NCBI GenBank assembly: GCA_035712365.1
Contig: DASTAW010000033.1
Coordinates: 124,001 to 188,000 of the forward strand
Source: Terriglobia bacterium
GTDB lineage: Bacteria; Acidobacteriota; Terriglobia; UBA7540
DNA: 64,000 nt
Reading direction: 5' to 3'
Shown here: piece after piece, positions 25,809 to 35,606 of the stretch
Position numbering within the stretch: the first letter of the stretch is position 1
Layout: the number at the start of each line of letters is the position of its first letter
Notes under the pieces: generated by a model
The model's database searches: none
What the model was told of the DNA's origin: nothing
The model's input: the letters and a program-made list of their open reading frames with translations, nothing else
Translations under genes and position numbers: made by a program

Positions 25809-26780
25809 ATGCGCAGCTTGCATATCCTTTTATTGTCCCTGGCAATTTCTTTCTTTGCCTCTGGCGCCAGCGCCTGGGCTCAACGAGGCGGTGGGTTTGG
25901 AGGTGGCGGTTTTCACGGTGGAGGCGGTGGTTTCCATGGTGGTGGTTTTGGTGGAGGTGGCGGATTCCACGGCGGCGGAGGATGGTCGCACGGCGGAGGC
26001 GGTTTCCACGGTGGAGGCGGCTGGTCTCGCGGCGGTGGAGGCTTCCATGGTGGTGGAGGCTGGTCACACGGAGGCTTCGGAGGCGGCGGATTTTTTGGTC
26101 GTGGCGGCTTTGGCCGCGGAGGCTTTGGCAGAGGATTCTTCGGTCGCGGTGGATTTGGGCGCGGGTTCCATGGCCGGAACATTTTTCTCTTTAACTTCGG
26201 GTTTTTCCCATTTTACGGATATCCCTTCTATCCGTACTACACATACTACCCGTACTACTCGTACTATCCCGCTTACTCACCCAACGGCTGCTACCCTTAC
26301 GGCCCGTACGATTGCTACGGGTACGGGAATGGGTATGGTGCGGCTTATGGTTCGCCTGACCCGTCGCCCTCGGCATACGCGTATTCCCAGACAACCGCAG
26401 CGCCTGCAACGCGCGCTCTGGACGCAGACGGCCAGTGGCACCGGTTTGGCGCGCAGCAGGCGGCCGCAGTGCGCCAGGCTGCGGTCCGGCCGGCGCCGCG
26501 CACTCAAACAAGCAGCCCGGCAAACACCTTCACAGCCGCCATAGCGGACGGGCAGTGGCATCGCTTCGGACCTGCCGCGGTGGTACGCGTTCCCCAAATG
26601 GCCAGGGTCTCTCAAGCGCACGCGCCAGCACGCGCTCGCAGCGCGCCTGCGACTACCGCGCAATCGCGCCATCTGGGTCCCAGGCCCGCGCCGGTCATAC
26701 GCGTCTCGTCGCCCCAACCCGCTCCGCGCTCCCGGACGAGCGAGTCGGCCGGCGCCTATAGCGCCGCGCTCATTCATTGA
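25809..26780 (+). CDS. Secreted Gly/His/Phe-rich low-complexity protein
   Basis: About 323 residues. The signal peptide is MRSLHILLLSLAISFFASG with likely cleavage after ASAWA. Residues about 25-130 are tandem degenerate repeats of a Gly-rich unit with one aromatic or His (GGGGFHGGGG, GGGGWSHGG, then GRGGFGRGF). A Tyr/Pro-rich segment follows (YPYYTYYPYYSYY). The C-terminal third holds two copies of a short DGQWHRFG motif (about residues 212-219 and 252-259) in an Ala/Pro-rich context. ATG at 25809 follows GGAGG. It looks structural or surface-exposed; no enzymatic domain is visible. Confidence 0.75.
   Translation: MRSLHILLLSLAISFFASGASAWAQRGGGFGGGGFHGGGGGFHGGGFGGGGGFHGGGGWSHGGGGFHGGGGWSRGGGGFHGGGGWSHGGFGGGGFFGRGGFGRGGFGRGFFGRGGFGRGFHGRNIFLFNFGFFPFYGYPFYPYYTYYPYYSYYPAYSPNGCYPYGPYDCYGYGNGYGAAYGSPDPSPSAYAYSQTTAAPATRALDADGQWHRFGAQQAAAVRQAAVRPAPRTQTSSPANTFTAAIADGQWHRFGPAAVVRVPQMARVSQAHAPARARSAPATTAQSRHLGPRPAPVIRVSSPQPAPRSRTSESAGAYSAALIH
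25890..26180 (+). repeat. Degenerate tandem Gly-codon repeat within the Gly-rich protein gene
   Basis: Repeated GGTGGAGGC/GGCGGAGGN words alternating with TTCCAC(G/T)GT, about 27-45 bases apart, run from the mature N-terminus to the Arg/Phe-rich segment. Such DNA is prone to slippage, so repeat number probably varies between strains. Confidence 0.6.
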
Positions 26781-27171
26781 GACCCGGTGATGCTGTCGCC
26801 TGAATAGCAAGCTGGCGGCCGTCGTGGGTTTTCGCGGATGTGGTTGTTGCCGATGCCTGCAATTCCAGCAGGCTGAATGCCGCCCTGCCTTGCCGATGGC
26901 ATCAGAGTTAGCGGGCGGGACGAGCCGCCAAGCGGCGACAGACTTTGGCCCATCGCGCCTTGCGGGATGGGAAAGCCGATCACCAACCACCAGAAAGCCC
27001 CGGCAAGGGGCGAAAGAATCTAAATGAACGGCCACGCCGCAAGTCTCAGCAGCGGCGCGGCGAGTTCGTTACGGTACGGCCGTGGCTGCTGCCGGCTTCC
27101 ACCGCTGGAAAGCCAAATCTGCAATTTGCGATCGTACGGTCGGCCCAGCAAAACGAAGGAGGATTTCCGAA
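26781..27171. other. Gene-free stretch
   Basis: No gene is supported. Short open frames on both strands lack ribosome sites and known motifs. The last 15 bases carry the GAAGGAGG ribosome site of the following gene. Confidence 0.35.
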
Positions 27172-27579
27172 ATGAAAAGAATGTGGCTCACCATCATCGT
27201 GGTGTTTCTGGTATTCACAGCGTTGAGTTATGTCATTCACGGCGTATTGCTGCAGCCGCTCTACCAGCAGTCGCCGCTGATGCTGCGAACCCAGCAGGAT
27301 GCCCAGAGCCACTTTCCTTTTATGCTGCTGGCCTTCCTGGTTTTCTCAGTTGCCTTCGTGTGGATTTATTCGCGCGGACTGGAGCCGAAGCCCTGGCTGG
27401 GACAGGGCCTGCGATACGGCGCGGCCGTGTGGCTGATTGCTTCCGTCAGCCGTTACCTTATATATTTTGCCGTCCAGCCCTGGTCGGGCAGCGTGATGGC
27501 CCTCCAGATCGGACTGGAACTCATCATGATGCTGCTGGTGGGAATTACTGCGGCGGCACTCTATCGCAAAGCGGCATAG
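27172..27579 (+). CDS. Four-helix integral membrane protein, unknown function
   Basis: A 135-residue protein with four hydrophobic segments: about residues 4-26 (MWLTIIVVFLVFTALSYVIHG), 46-66 (MLLAFLVFSVAFVWIYSRG), 76-96 and 105-128. The ATG at 27172 follows GAAGGAGG, a strong ribosome site. The pattern His-Gly after helix 1 and GLRYGAAVWL before helix 3 recurs in small uncharacterised membrane proteins. The function is not recognised. Confidence 0.72.
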   Translation: MKRMWLTIIVVFLVFTALSYVIHGVLLQPLYQQSPLMLRTQQDAQSHFPFMLLAFLVFSVAFVWIYSRGLEPKPWLGQGLRYGAAVWLIASVSRYLIYFAVQPWSGSVMALQIGLELIMMLLVGITAAALYRKAA

Positions 27580-27721
27580 GCGATTTTTGCCAGCAAAAGC
27601 AGCCTGGGGGTTCGCGCGCGGGAAACGCTGCCGCGTCGGATAGTAGCGAAGCCCTCTTAATTCGCAACTCGTAATTCGTAATTTCCACTCGCCACTGCCT
27701 TCTGACTCCTGCCTTCCGCCC

Positions 27722-28216
27722 TCACCACCATCGGCCCACCCGGTGTTGATATTCTTCGTATCGCGTTCCAAAAACCTGGCGCAGCTTTTCTTCTTCAACC
27801 GGGATGACAATCCTATTCAGATAGACCAAAACGAAGGGCAGCAAAAGCACCGGCCAAAGCTGGCGAAGAATCCCCGCCTCGCCAAGATACGCAATCGTGA
27901 GACCCAGATACATCGGGTTCCGGGTGAAGCGATAAGGTCCCCAGGTCACCATGGCGCTGGAAGCCTGGCCGGGGACCCTTGTGGTCCGCGCCTTGCGAAA
28001 CAACAGCCATCCCCAGGCGGCCAGCGCAGCCCCAGCCAGAAAAAAGAGGCCTCCGATTTCACTGAGCAGAGGCGTGGCCGAAAAAAAGTGACTTTGAAAA
28101 CACAGCGCCTCCAGCCCCGCACCCGCCAGATACGCCAGGACGAACACCCATGGCACCGGAATCCGCATCAAAGCGCGGGAGAACCCCCCGGCATTTTCGA
28201 GTAGTTGCTGGTCCAT
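27722..28216 (-). CDS. Isoprenylcysteine carboxyl methyltransferase-family membrane protein
   Basis: About 164 residues with four to five transmembrane segments. The C-terminal half carries the family signature: VTWGPYRFTRNPMYLGLTI, then VEEEKLRQVFGTRYEEYQHRVGRWW. This RNPMYLG...E-RY-Y...V-RW pattern is the SAM-binding catalytic part of ICMT/PEMT-type methyltransferases. The bacterial members mostly have unknown lipid or prenyl-thiol substrates. ATG at 28216 is preceded by GGGGGA. It converges on the four-helix protein gene. Confidence 0.85.
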   Translation of the reverse strand: MDQQLLENAGGFSRALMRIPVPWVFVLAYLAGAGLEALCFQSHFFSATPLLSEIGGLFFLAGAALAAWGWLLFRKARTTRVPGQASSAMVTWGPYRFTRNPMYLGLTIAYLGEAGILRQLWPVLLLPFVLVYLNRIVIPVEEEKLRQVFGTRYEEYQHRVGRWW

Positions 28217-28475
28217 AGTCCATCCCCCGCAGCCAGACGCATCACCGCCAAAGCAACCGACAACTATACACCCTGAACTCACAAATTCCTGGAAAGCATT
28301 TCTGAGTTTTTAGGCGGCTTTCGCAATTGCCCCGAGACACCCTCGGCGCAGGGTTTCAAATCTGAGAATTCAAATTTGAGGTTCCCGCACGCGAGAGCGT
28401 TTTCGCAGCGGCGACTTTCCGTCGCCATCATGCCTGGTCAAACCCGCGGCGTGGAGCCGTGTCTCTCCGTTTCGC

Positions 28476-29642
28476 TCAGGCCATGTTCTGCCGTGCCCGA
28501 TCGAATGCCGCCAGGGCGTTGTCCCTGTAGATTTTCTTCAGCAAATCGTCGGGCAGGTTGAAGCCGTTCAAGTACCAGTGGTAGCCGAATTGGAAGTGGT
28601 AGAAGTGCTCGTCGGCCGTCTCCAGGATTCGGAAAGTTGTGCGGTACATTTCCTCGTCGTATCCCATGTCCGTTCCATACAGGATGCGGTCGGGATATTT
28701 GCTGAAGAACTGCGCGACGGCGCGAGGGATGCAGGCGGTTTCGGCGTAGCGGGCGCCGATGTCGGCGTAAAGGTTGGGATTGCGGTCCAGCATCTCGCCA
28801 AGGCGGGAAAGATTGTTGCACTGGTTGGTCAGATGGCAGGCGAAGAAGATCGTCCTGGGGTGCTTCTTGACAGCGGCCTCCAGGCTCGCGATCAATTCCT
28901 CGTGCCCCATGACGCCCGGTTTCACGTCAATCCGCCACTTGTAACCGTTCATCAGCCCGTCGTTGGTATGGTCCATCGGCTCGTACGCCCACGGAGGGTC
29001 AGACACGTGGATGCTGGCCGGCATTCCCAGTTTTCCGCATCGGTCGAACAGAGCGTCCATGCTTGCGTCGCCGGGGTGGGGCCGCGGGCCCGTGGGCGGA
29101 ACGTGCCAGCTCGCCGGTTCCGTCCCGATGCGCGCTCCAATGCCGCGCCCTTTGTCCACCAGCTCTCCAACCCCAGTGGCTCCCGCGTCATGGCACCTTT
29201 CCAGCGCCTCCACTGACTGCCGCTCGAATCCGGCCGATTTGTATTGCGTGAAATCGAATCCACACCACATCTCAAAGCGGTCCTTGTGATTTGAAAATCG
29301 CTGCTGAATCTCTTTGAATCGGTCGCCGCTCGCCATGGTCATCACAATTCCCTTTTCCAGGCCAACGGCGTCCATGTTCTTGACCCACTGATCGGCTTCC
29401 GCGGATGTGCGGGCGTACGGGTGCGTGTGGCAATCGATCACCGGGTATTTCGCCTTCGTCACCCTCGTCTCCGGAACCTTGTAAATCGATTTGGGACGGT
29501 AATCCTTCAGCAGCAGGGTGTCTGGCGTGCTCTGTCCCTCTGGACGGGAAGTTCCCTGCGCAGCCTCTTGCCCCTGGCCCCACGCGCCGGGAATCCCGAT
29601 TGCCGCCCCGGACAGCATTGCCAATGATTGTCTTCTGTTCAT
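28476..29642 (-). CDS. Tat-exported amidohydrolase (amidohydrolase 2 family)
   Basis: A 388-residue protein with a Tat-like signal (MNRRQSLAMLSGAAIGIPGAW) followed by a metal-dependent TIM-barrel hydrolase. YPVIDCHTHPYARTS holds the HxH metal site, while FACHLTNQCNNLSRL and RILYGTDMGYDEEMY give the later metal ligands. The barrel is that of the ACMSD-like amidohydrolase 2 family, often decarboxylases or lactonases. The substrate cannot be named. Start ATG at 29642 is chosen because it begins the Tat signal; a longer frame exists upstream. Confidence 0.85.
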   Translation of the reverse strand: MNRRQSLAMLSGAAIGIPGAWGQGQEAAQGTSRPEGQSTPDTLLLKDYRPKSIYKVPETRVTKAKYPVIDCHTHPYARTSAEADQWVKNMDAVGLEKGIVMTMASGDRFKEIQQRFSNHKDRFEMWCGFDFTQYKSAGFERQSVEALERCHDAGATGVGELVDKGRGIGARIGTEPASWHVPPTGPRPHPGDASMDALFDRCGKLGMPASIHVSDPPWAYEPMDHTNDGLMNGYKWRIDVKPGVMGHEELIASLEAAVKKHPRTIFFACHLTNQCNNLSRLGEMLDRNPNLYADIGARYAETACIPRAVAQFFSKYPDRILYGTDMGYDEEMYRTTFRILETADEHFYHFQFGYHWYLNGFNLPDDLLKKIYRDNALAAFDRARQNMA

Positions 29643-30030
29643 GGTGTTTGTGTGCGGCGCCGGCGCTGGACCATTCTGCGCCAGGCGTGCCCTTGTCAAA
29701 ATCCTGCGGCGCCCTGAGAGCATCTTGCGGCGCCGGAATCCATCCGCGAGCCGGAACCAAGCGGCCATCGCCTGCTCCCGCATTCACGTGCGATGGTACA
29801 CCAGGCACTCATGCTGTCAAGCGCTTTTCATCCATCGTCTCACCGCCTTCTGCCTGCTGACTCCCGACCTCTGGCTCCTGCCTTATGTCGGGGATTTACA
29901 TATGGCGGCAAGTCGGTCAAAATCATCGTCGGCTTAGCCGGCTGTGCGGGGGGCTGGAGATTCGCAAGCTCCAGAGGACCGGGAGAGATTAGTCCACGGT
30001 TCGAACAAGACAACTAACCTGGGGAGATCT
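29643..30030. other. Divergent intergenic region
   Basis: Lies between the minus-strand amidohydrolase and plus-strand glycosidase genes. No gene is supported. A pyrimidine-rich word set near 29833-29885 (CTTCTGCCTGCTGACTCC) resembles 27690-27720 and may be a small dispersed repeat. The GGGGAGATCT before 30031 is the ribosome site of the next gene. Confidence 0.4.
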
Positions 30031-32688
30031 GTGAAAAAAGTAATCGTCTGCATGGCAATGGCAGGATTGGCTCTTGCCCTGTTGTCGGTCAAAGCAGCCC
30101 GCGGGGCTGATCACACCGGCAGCCTGCTGCTACCCTCTACGACCCTCAGCCGCACTGGCCAGGTCGCGGTCGTCTATCCCATGGACCGCGGCTTCACGGG
30201 CCAGGCGACGCTCCACATCGTCTGGACGGACAGCCTCGGTCGCACCGTCGAGGATCGGAGCGAAACAAAGGACCTGATCGACGAGACCTCGATCACCTTT
30301 TACATTGATATGTCGCGCGCGATTGCGATGGAGAACCACTTGCAGGCCGACGTGACGCTCGATGGCAAAGGCATTAATGGAGAGCCAGTCCAGAAGACGG
30401 AGACAGCCTCCGCCGACTTCATCGCCCAGCCTCCCTCCGGATGGAACGATTACGTCATCATGATGTGGCAGCAATATCCGGCCAACCTGCTTCCGGCCCT
30501 GCAAAAGCTTGGCATCAACGGCGCGCAGTTCTCTTCTCTCAGCAAGACGCCGCCCGAAGCTTTCATTGATAACAACATGCGGTGGTATGCGGAGAGCCTT
30601 GCCACGGATTACTATTCCGCCTATCACCTCTGGCGACCGGACCGCCGCAAGGACTTTGCTTTTACTCAGGCGAAGAAGCTCTATGAAGAGCATCCGGACA
30701 GCCTCGAAGCCTTCAAGCGGCATCCCAGCTTCTGGGACCCTTACTGGCGCAGGATGGTGCACGACCGCGGCGTCGCATCCGGAAAGCTCTACGCGCCGTA
30801 CCGCCCGTTCTTCTACAGCCTGGGCGATGAAGAGGGTCTCGCTGAGCTGGCAACGCAGTGGGATTTCGATTTTTCCGATCAGTCAATCGTGCCGATGCGG
30901 CGCTGGCTCCAGAAGGAATATGGCTCGCTCGGCGCTCTCAATAAAGAATGGGGCACGGATTTCACAAGCTGGAATCTCGTGATGCCGCAGACCACAAATC
31001 AGGCTATGAAGAACACGGACGGCAATTTCTCATCCTGGGCGGACTTCAAGACCTGGATGGACATCTCTTACGCCGAGGCGCTCCAGATGGGCGCGGACGC
31101 AATTCGGGAAGGCGACCCAAGCGCTTACGTAGGCATCGGCGGCGGCCAGATGCCGGGCTGGGGCGGCTATGATTACACTCGGATTGTGAAGGCGATCACC
31201 GCCATCGAGCCTTACGACATCGGCCACAGCGTCGATCTGGTCCATTCCCTCGACCCTTCGATGGCGATTGTCACCACGCGCTTCCGTTCCGGACCCTGGG
31301 AGAGGCACCGGGTCTGGTGGGAACTATTGCATGGCAATCGCGGGCTGATTCTCTGGGACCAGGGATTTGATGACGAGCGGAATCCTCAGACAGCCACGCC
31401 TCAGCGCCGCGATAGTCAGCCGGAGCCTTACGTCTTTCCGAACGGCCAGCCGAGCGACGCCGGCAAAGAAGCTGCGAAGTACTATCAGGAAATCCGCGAC
31501 GGCGAGGGCGCGCTCATCATCAACAGCCATCTCGTGAATGATCGCATCGCCATCGAATACTCCCAGCCAAGCTGGCGCACCCAGTGGATGCTGAATCATA
31601 TCCCGGAAGGTGACGCGTGGGTGCGCCATCCGCCCGGCTATCTTGCGAAGCACAGCAAATTCACCCAGCGGCGCGTTTCCTGGTGCGAGCTGATCGAAGA
31701 TGAAGGGCTTCAATATCGGTTCGTCGGTTACAACCAGATTCCGAACGGAATCCTGCTGAGGGATGGCTATCGCGTGCTGGTCCTTCCGGGCTCCAGCTCG
31801 CTCTCGCAGGCGGAGGCGGATGCCATCCGCCAATTCGTCTCTCAGGGTGGCGTGGTCATTGCGGATATGATGCCCGGCGCCTATGACGAGCACAGCAAGA
31901 AGCTCCCGAAGTCCTCGCTTGCCGATCTCTTCCCTGGACCCAATTCGGAGGAGATCAACGTCCACAATTTCGGACAAGGCAAGGCGGTCCTGGTGAATGC
32001 CGATATTCTCGATTATGTGGCCAGGCGCAACAATCGGCAGGAGGGCCCAATGCACCTGATGATGCAGAAGCTCTTCCAGTCGATTGGCGTCAATCCTGCT
32101 TACCCGGTGACGGATTCTTCGGGCAACAGCGTTGTCGGAATCGACACGCACGTCTTTGCGAACGGCGGCGTCCGCGTCGTCACCTTGCAGAACAATCCCC
32201 CGATCGGCGCTGACCGCCTCGGACCGCCGGATTTCGACTACACCGCGCGTTTCGACAAGCCGGCCACCGTTCAGTTGCGTCTGCCGGGCGAGATGTATAT
32301 TTATGACACGCGGACCGGCAAACCTCTCGGCCGTCATGACCAGCTCACTCTGACGGTTGACACGTATGGTCCCACGATTCTGACTACAAGTGACGCGCCG
32401 CTTCCGGCGATGCAGGTCTCGATGCCGGAACAAGCCGGGCGCGGATCGCAGGTCAGCGTCTCGGTCCACGCGCCCCGGAGCCCGGCGGCCGTCAGCATCT
32501 TCCACGTGGATGTTCGCGATCCGCAGGGCAATCGCAAAATCTTCTATTCGGGAAACATCATTGCCACGAACGGCGGAGGCGTCCGGCTGCTTCCGCTCGC
32601 CGCCAACGATCCAGCCGGCAACTGGACCATCACCATCCGCGATATCATGAGTGGTCAGACCGTTACCCGCACCCTGCAGGTGGATTGA
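30031..32688 (+). CDS. Exported GH42-like glycoside hydrolase (beta-galactosidase-like)
   Basis: About 885 residues from GTG at 30031, with a signal peptide (CMAMAGLALALLSVKAARGAD). After an N-terminal beta region comes a TIM-barrel with GH42-like features: FYSLGDEEGLAEL (candidate acid/base Glu), FRRWL-type linker MRRWLQKEYGSLGALNKEWGTDFTSW, and GLILWDQGF. A beta-galactosidase trimerisation-like Rossmann domain follows (YRVLVLPGSSSLSQAEADAIRQFVSQGG), then C-terminal beta domains. It probably acts in the periplasm or outside on plant or microbial oligosaccharides; galactoside specificity is not established. The MscS gene follows closely. Confidence 0.78.
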   Translation: MKKVIVCMAMAGLALALLSVKAARGADHTGSLLLPSTTLSRTGQVAVVYPMDRGFTGQATLHIVWTDSLGRTVEDRSETKDLIDETSITFYIDMSRAIAMENHLQADVTLDGKGINGEPVQKTETASADFIAQPPSGWNDYVIMMWQQYPANLLPALQKLGINGAQFSSLSKTPPEAFIDNNMRWYAESLATDYYSAYHLWRPDRRKDFAFTQAKKLYEEHPDSLEAFKRHPSFWDPYWRRMVHDRGVASGKLYAPYRPFFYSLGDEEGLAELATQWDFDFSDQSIVPMRRWLQKEYGSLGALNKEWGTDFTSWNLVMPQTTNQAMKNTDGNFSSWADFKTWMDISYAEALQMGADAIREGDPSAYVGIGGGQMPGWGGYDYTRIVKAITAIEPYDIGHSVDLVHSLDPSMAIVTTRFRSGPWERHRVWWELLHGNRGLILWDQGFDDERNPQTATPQRRDSQPEPYVFPNGQPSDAGKEAAKYYQEIRDGEGALIINSHLVNDRIAIEYSQPSWRTQWMLNHIPEGDAWVRHPPGYLAKHSKFTQRRVSWCELIEDEGLQYRFVGYNQIPNGILLRDGYRVLVLPGSSSLSQAEADAIRQFVSQGGVVIADMMPGAYDEHSKKLPKSSLADLFPGPNSEEINVHNFGQGKAVLVNADILDYVARRNNRQEGPMHLMMQKLFQSIGVNPAYPVTDSSGNSVVGIDTHVFANGGVRVVTLQNNPPIGADRLGPPDFDYTARFDKPATVQLRLPGEMYIYDTRTGKPLGRHDQLTLTVDTYGPTILTTSDAPLPAMQVSMPEQAGRGSQVSVSVHAPRSPAAVSIFHVDVRDPQGNRKIFYSGNIIATNGGGVRLLPLAANDPAGNWTITIRDIMSGQTVTRTLQVD

Positions 32689-32722
32689 TGGGTGGCGCAC
32701 CAGGGCGACACCGTTGGGAAGC

Positions 32723-34681
32723 ATGAAGATTGCTCAAAGATTGACGGAGGTGGCGCTGCTGGTGCTTCTGGCGACGGCGTTGGCGGGACTATATCTCACC
32801 TCGGGTCCCACAAACCCGGCCCCTCCAGGCAAAGGGGCCTCTTCGTCGCCGGGTGAGACGCTGACCATCAACACGCGCTATCTGGACACGGCGCGGCGGC
32901 TGGCGCTGATGGCCGCTACGCCCCAGGAACAGCAGGCGGCCACCAGTGCCATGGATGCCGCCGACCGCGAGCTGGACCTGGAATACGCTTACGACCTGCA
33001 ACTGGCGGCCAGCCAGCCTGTGGCTCAAACACCCGAGATCAAGGCGATTCAGGAGCGGATCGGGAGGATCAGCGCTGCCGTCAAAAAACGCCAGGCGGAA
33101 GCTGATGAGCTGAAGAGCGCCCTCAAGCGGGTGGGCGGAGCGCGGCACGCGGCCCTCGAACAGCAACTGGACGCGGCGGAAGCTGAGCTGAATCTTTCCA
33201 GAGAGGTGTTGGGCGACGCCAAAGATCAACTGGCGCGGGCCGGAGGCGACCCGAAGGGCCGCCTGGACAAGCTGAAGGCTGAGCATGAGTCGGCATCGAG
33301 AGAGCGCGACACTTTCAAGTTCGCTCCGCTCGAGCCGCCGGGCCCTTCAGGCAGCGTGCTGGCGAAATGGTCGCGCTGGAGGACCCTTCGCCGCAAGGGA
33401 TTCCAAATTCTCCAGGCGCAGCAGGAGGCCGTTGACGCTGCTGCCAGCCTGACCCGGCAACACAAGCCGCTCGAAGACCGCATTTCAGCCGAAGAAGCGC
33501 AACAGAAAGCCCTGGCGGCACACGATCTGACGCCGGAGCAGATTGCGGCGCTGGCGGGTTCGCGCCGGGGCAGCCCGGCCGCGGCCGGCAAAGGCAAGGC
33601 GCCTGCCGGCGCAGCCAGCGCACAAGCGCCGCAGGAACCTGCGGCGCCGAATTCAGCCAATGCTTCGGTCGCGGTGATCCAGCATCTTTCGACCGACCGG
33701 ACGTCGCTTCGGGTCCTCGAGCGGCGAATCGAGATGATGAATGATCTGGCCGCCGCCTACGGGAAGTGGGGCAGTCTGGTGGAAACGGCCAGGCGCTCCG
33801 CGTTGCACAGCCTGATTGCCGGGGGCCTGTGGATTGTCCTGATGATGGCCGTCGCGCTGTTCCTGAATCGCCTGATTGAGCACTTTTTCGCCGGGCTGTC
33901 ACTGGAACGGAAGCAGAAGACGACCTTGCAGGCCGTGCTTCGCATCAGCGCAAGGCTGATCATTGTGGTTGTGATTCTGATGGTGATCTTTGGAAAGCCT
34001 GACAACTTATCCACGGTGGTGGGGCTCACGGGCGCCGGCCTGGCCGTGGCGCTGCAGGATTTCCTGCTCTCGTTCCTGGGCTGGTTCGTGCTGATGGGCC
34101 GGCACGGCATTCGGGTGGGCGACTGGGTGGAAATCAATCCGAACTCCTTCACCGGTGTGCGCGGCGAGGTAGTCGAGATCACACTGTTCCGCACGGTGCT
34201 GCTCGAAACGGGCAACTGGAATGAGCCTGGCCACCTCACCGGCCGCCAGGTCGCTTTTATGAATATGTACGCGGTGACCGGCTACTACTTCAATTTCAGC
34301 ACCTCCGGCCAGTGGCTCTGGGACGAACTGCAAGTAGCCATTCCGCACAGCCAGAATCCTTATCCGCTGGTGGAAAAAATCCGCGCCATCGTGGCCCAGG
34401 CAACCGAGAGCAATACGCAACTGGCCGAGCGCGATTGGCAGCGAGTGTCAAGCCGCTACGGCACGCGTTCGTTCTCCGCCCAGCCCTCCGTTAACGTCAA
34501 ACCCACCGATAACGGAGTGATTGCCATCGTCCGCTACATTACTCGAGCTGACGAGCGCACTGCCACGCGGTATGGCTTGAACCATCAGATCGTCAAGCTG
34601 TTCCACAGCACGGAAGAACTTGTGTCTTCCGGGGCCGAAGTTGTGCTTGACTCCGAAGCCTCGGCACCCGACAGCCATTGA
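32723..34681 (+). CDS. Large MscS-type mechanosensitive channel with coiled-coil N-terminus
   Basis: A 652-residue inner-membrane protein. The hydrophobic N-terminus (MKIAQRLTEVALLVLLATALAGLY) is followed by a long charged coiled-coil region (about 55-340, with KKRQAEADELKSALKRV). Three transmembrane helices follow at about 385-405, 425-445 and 450-475. The MscS pore-helix pattern is VVGLTGAGLAVALQDFLLSFLGWF, then the beta domain GIRVGDWVEINPNSFTGVRGEVVEI. The layout resembles MscK/YbdG-type large channels that open on osmotic downshift. It starts 34 bases after the glycosidase stop; no functional link to that gene is evident. Confidence 0.88.
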   Translation: MKIAQRLTEVALLVLLATALAGLYLTSGPTNPAPPGKGASSSPGETLTINTRYLDTARRLALMAATPQEQQAATSAMDAADRELDLEYAYDLQLAASQPVAQTPEIKAIQERIGRISAAVKKRQAEADELKSALKRVGGARHAALEQQLDAAEAELNLSREVLGDAKDQLARAGGDPKGRLDKLKAEHESASRERDTFKFAPLEPPGPSGSVLAKWSRWRTLRRKGFQILQAQQEAVDAAASLTRQHKPLEDRISAEEAQQKALAAHDLTPEQIAALAGSRRGSPAAAGKGKAPAGAASAQAPQEPAAPNSANASVAVIQHLSTDRTSLRVLERRIEMMNDLAAAYGKWGSLVETARRSALHSLIAGGLWIVLMMAVALFLNRLIEHFFAGLSLERKQKTTLQAVLRISARLIIVVVILMVIFGKPDNLSTVVGLTGAGLAVALQDFLLSFLGWFVLMGRHGIRVGDWVEINPNSFTGVRGEVVEITLFRTVLLETGNWNEPGHLTGRQVAFMNMYAVTGYYFNFSTSGQWLWDELQVAIPHSQNPYPLVEKIRAIVAQATESNTQLAERDWQRVSSRYGTRSFSAQPSVNVKPTDNGVIAIVRYITRADERTATRYGLNHQIVKLFHSTEELVSSGAEVVLDSEASAPDSH

Positions 34682-34810
34682 ATAGAATGCGGCGAGCTCG
34701 ATTGCCGCAGTCCAGGCCTCAGGCAGCCAATGAACATCACACCGGCAGGCCCGCAGCAAACTGCTGACGTACTGGATTCATTTCGACTCTGGAATTTTCA
34801 TGCAGGGATG

Positions 34811-34837
34811 CTGGAGCGGGCGTGAAACCCGCCCCAG
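34811..34837. repeat. Inverted repeat between convergent genes
   Basis: CTGGAGCGGGCGTGAAACCC then GCCCCAG forms an imperfect hairpin (CTGG-AGCGGG against CCCGC-CCCAG). It is located between the convergent stops of the MscS gene and the next minus-strand gene. It may work as a bidirectional terminator or be a small dispersed palindrome. Confidence 0.4.
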
Positions 34838-34861
34838 CGGCGGGCAGGTCTGGCCACAAGT

Positions 34862-35365
34862 TTATTTTGCATTCACTGAGACCGGAATCCGCTGAATCAG
34901 CATGGGAGCTTCGGCAAGCTGAGTGTAGCCGTTGTGCTTTCCGTTGTGCGCTACGAGTTGCGCACCGCGCGGCATCGCAAAGCTTGCCGACTTGCCGATC
35001 CTGGCCATCTCAAGCGTACGGACGATGAGCGCGCCGCCTGCCCGGACACAAATCAGAGAGCTTTTAGAGGCAGAAGTTGTGTCGTTACCCAAGGGAGCAA
35101 TCAGGCCATGTGGAGCTCCTTTCGCTTTCCCGACAACTTCCACCACGAAGGGCCCTTGGTCGTTCAGAGTTCCGTAGTACAGATTGTAGTCCCCTGCCGG
35201 CAGAGTCATCCTTCCCCACTGGGCATCCGCGGGCAGCGTCATGCTTCCGGCAAAGTTGGTTGTGGAAAGACTTGGTGCTGACTGCGCCCTGGTCCCAACC
35301 GCGCCCAAGGCAAACAGCACCAGAGAAAGTCCCGCCATGGTCATCAAGCTTCGAATCGATTTCAT
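34862..35365 (-). CDS. Exported hypothetical protein
   Basis: A 167-residue protein with a clear signal peptide (MKSIRSLMTMAGLSLVLFALGAVGTRAQ). The mature part resembles a small beta-rich domain often found exported in Acidobacteriota (MTLPADAQWGRMTLPAGDYNLYYG, then FVVEVVGKAKG, ALIVRTLEMARIGKSASFAMP). Function unknown. ATG at 35365 follows GGAGG at six bases; the GTG one codon upstream is less likely. Confidence 0.8.
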   Translation of the reverse strand: MKSIRSLMTMAGLSLVLFALGAVGTRAQSAPSLSTTNFAGSMTLPADAQWGRMTLPAGDYNLYYGTLNDQGPFVVEVVGKAKGAPHGLIAPLGNDTTSASKSSLICVRAGGALIVRTLEMARIGKSASFAMPRGAQLVAHNGKHNGYTQLAEAPMLIQRIPVSVNAK

Positions 35366-35606
35366 CACACACCTCCGAATTTTGATTTGCCGCAGGCGGC
35401 CTTGGGGCGCAGCACCCCCCCAGCTTCCTGTCCTGTTCCCCTGCGGCTTCGTTGATCTGCCGCCTTCAATAAGGAAAACGCAAAATGGCAGGCGGAACTG
35501 TCACGGTGGGTCCAAAAATTGTTTGGGGCATTGGGGCTGCTGGATTGCCACTAACCCGCGTGGTATTCTTGAGCCACTGGCATCGTCCTGCCGAGGGGTG
35601 TGAAAC

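Noticed and set aside
25890-26180. CRISPR-like array in the Gly-rich gene
   Set aside because: The repeats are irregular, codon-phased and have no spacers; they encode Gly-rich protein.
27657-27722. TTCGCAACTCGTAATTCGTAAT stretch as a repeat or regulatory site
   Set aside because: Only weak similarity to 29833-29885; no inverted structure. It is probably a degenerate intergenic filler sequence.
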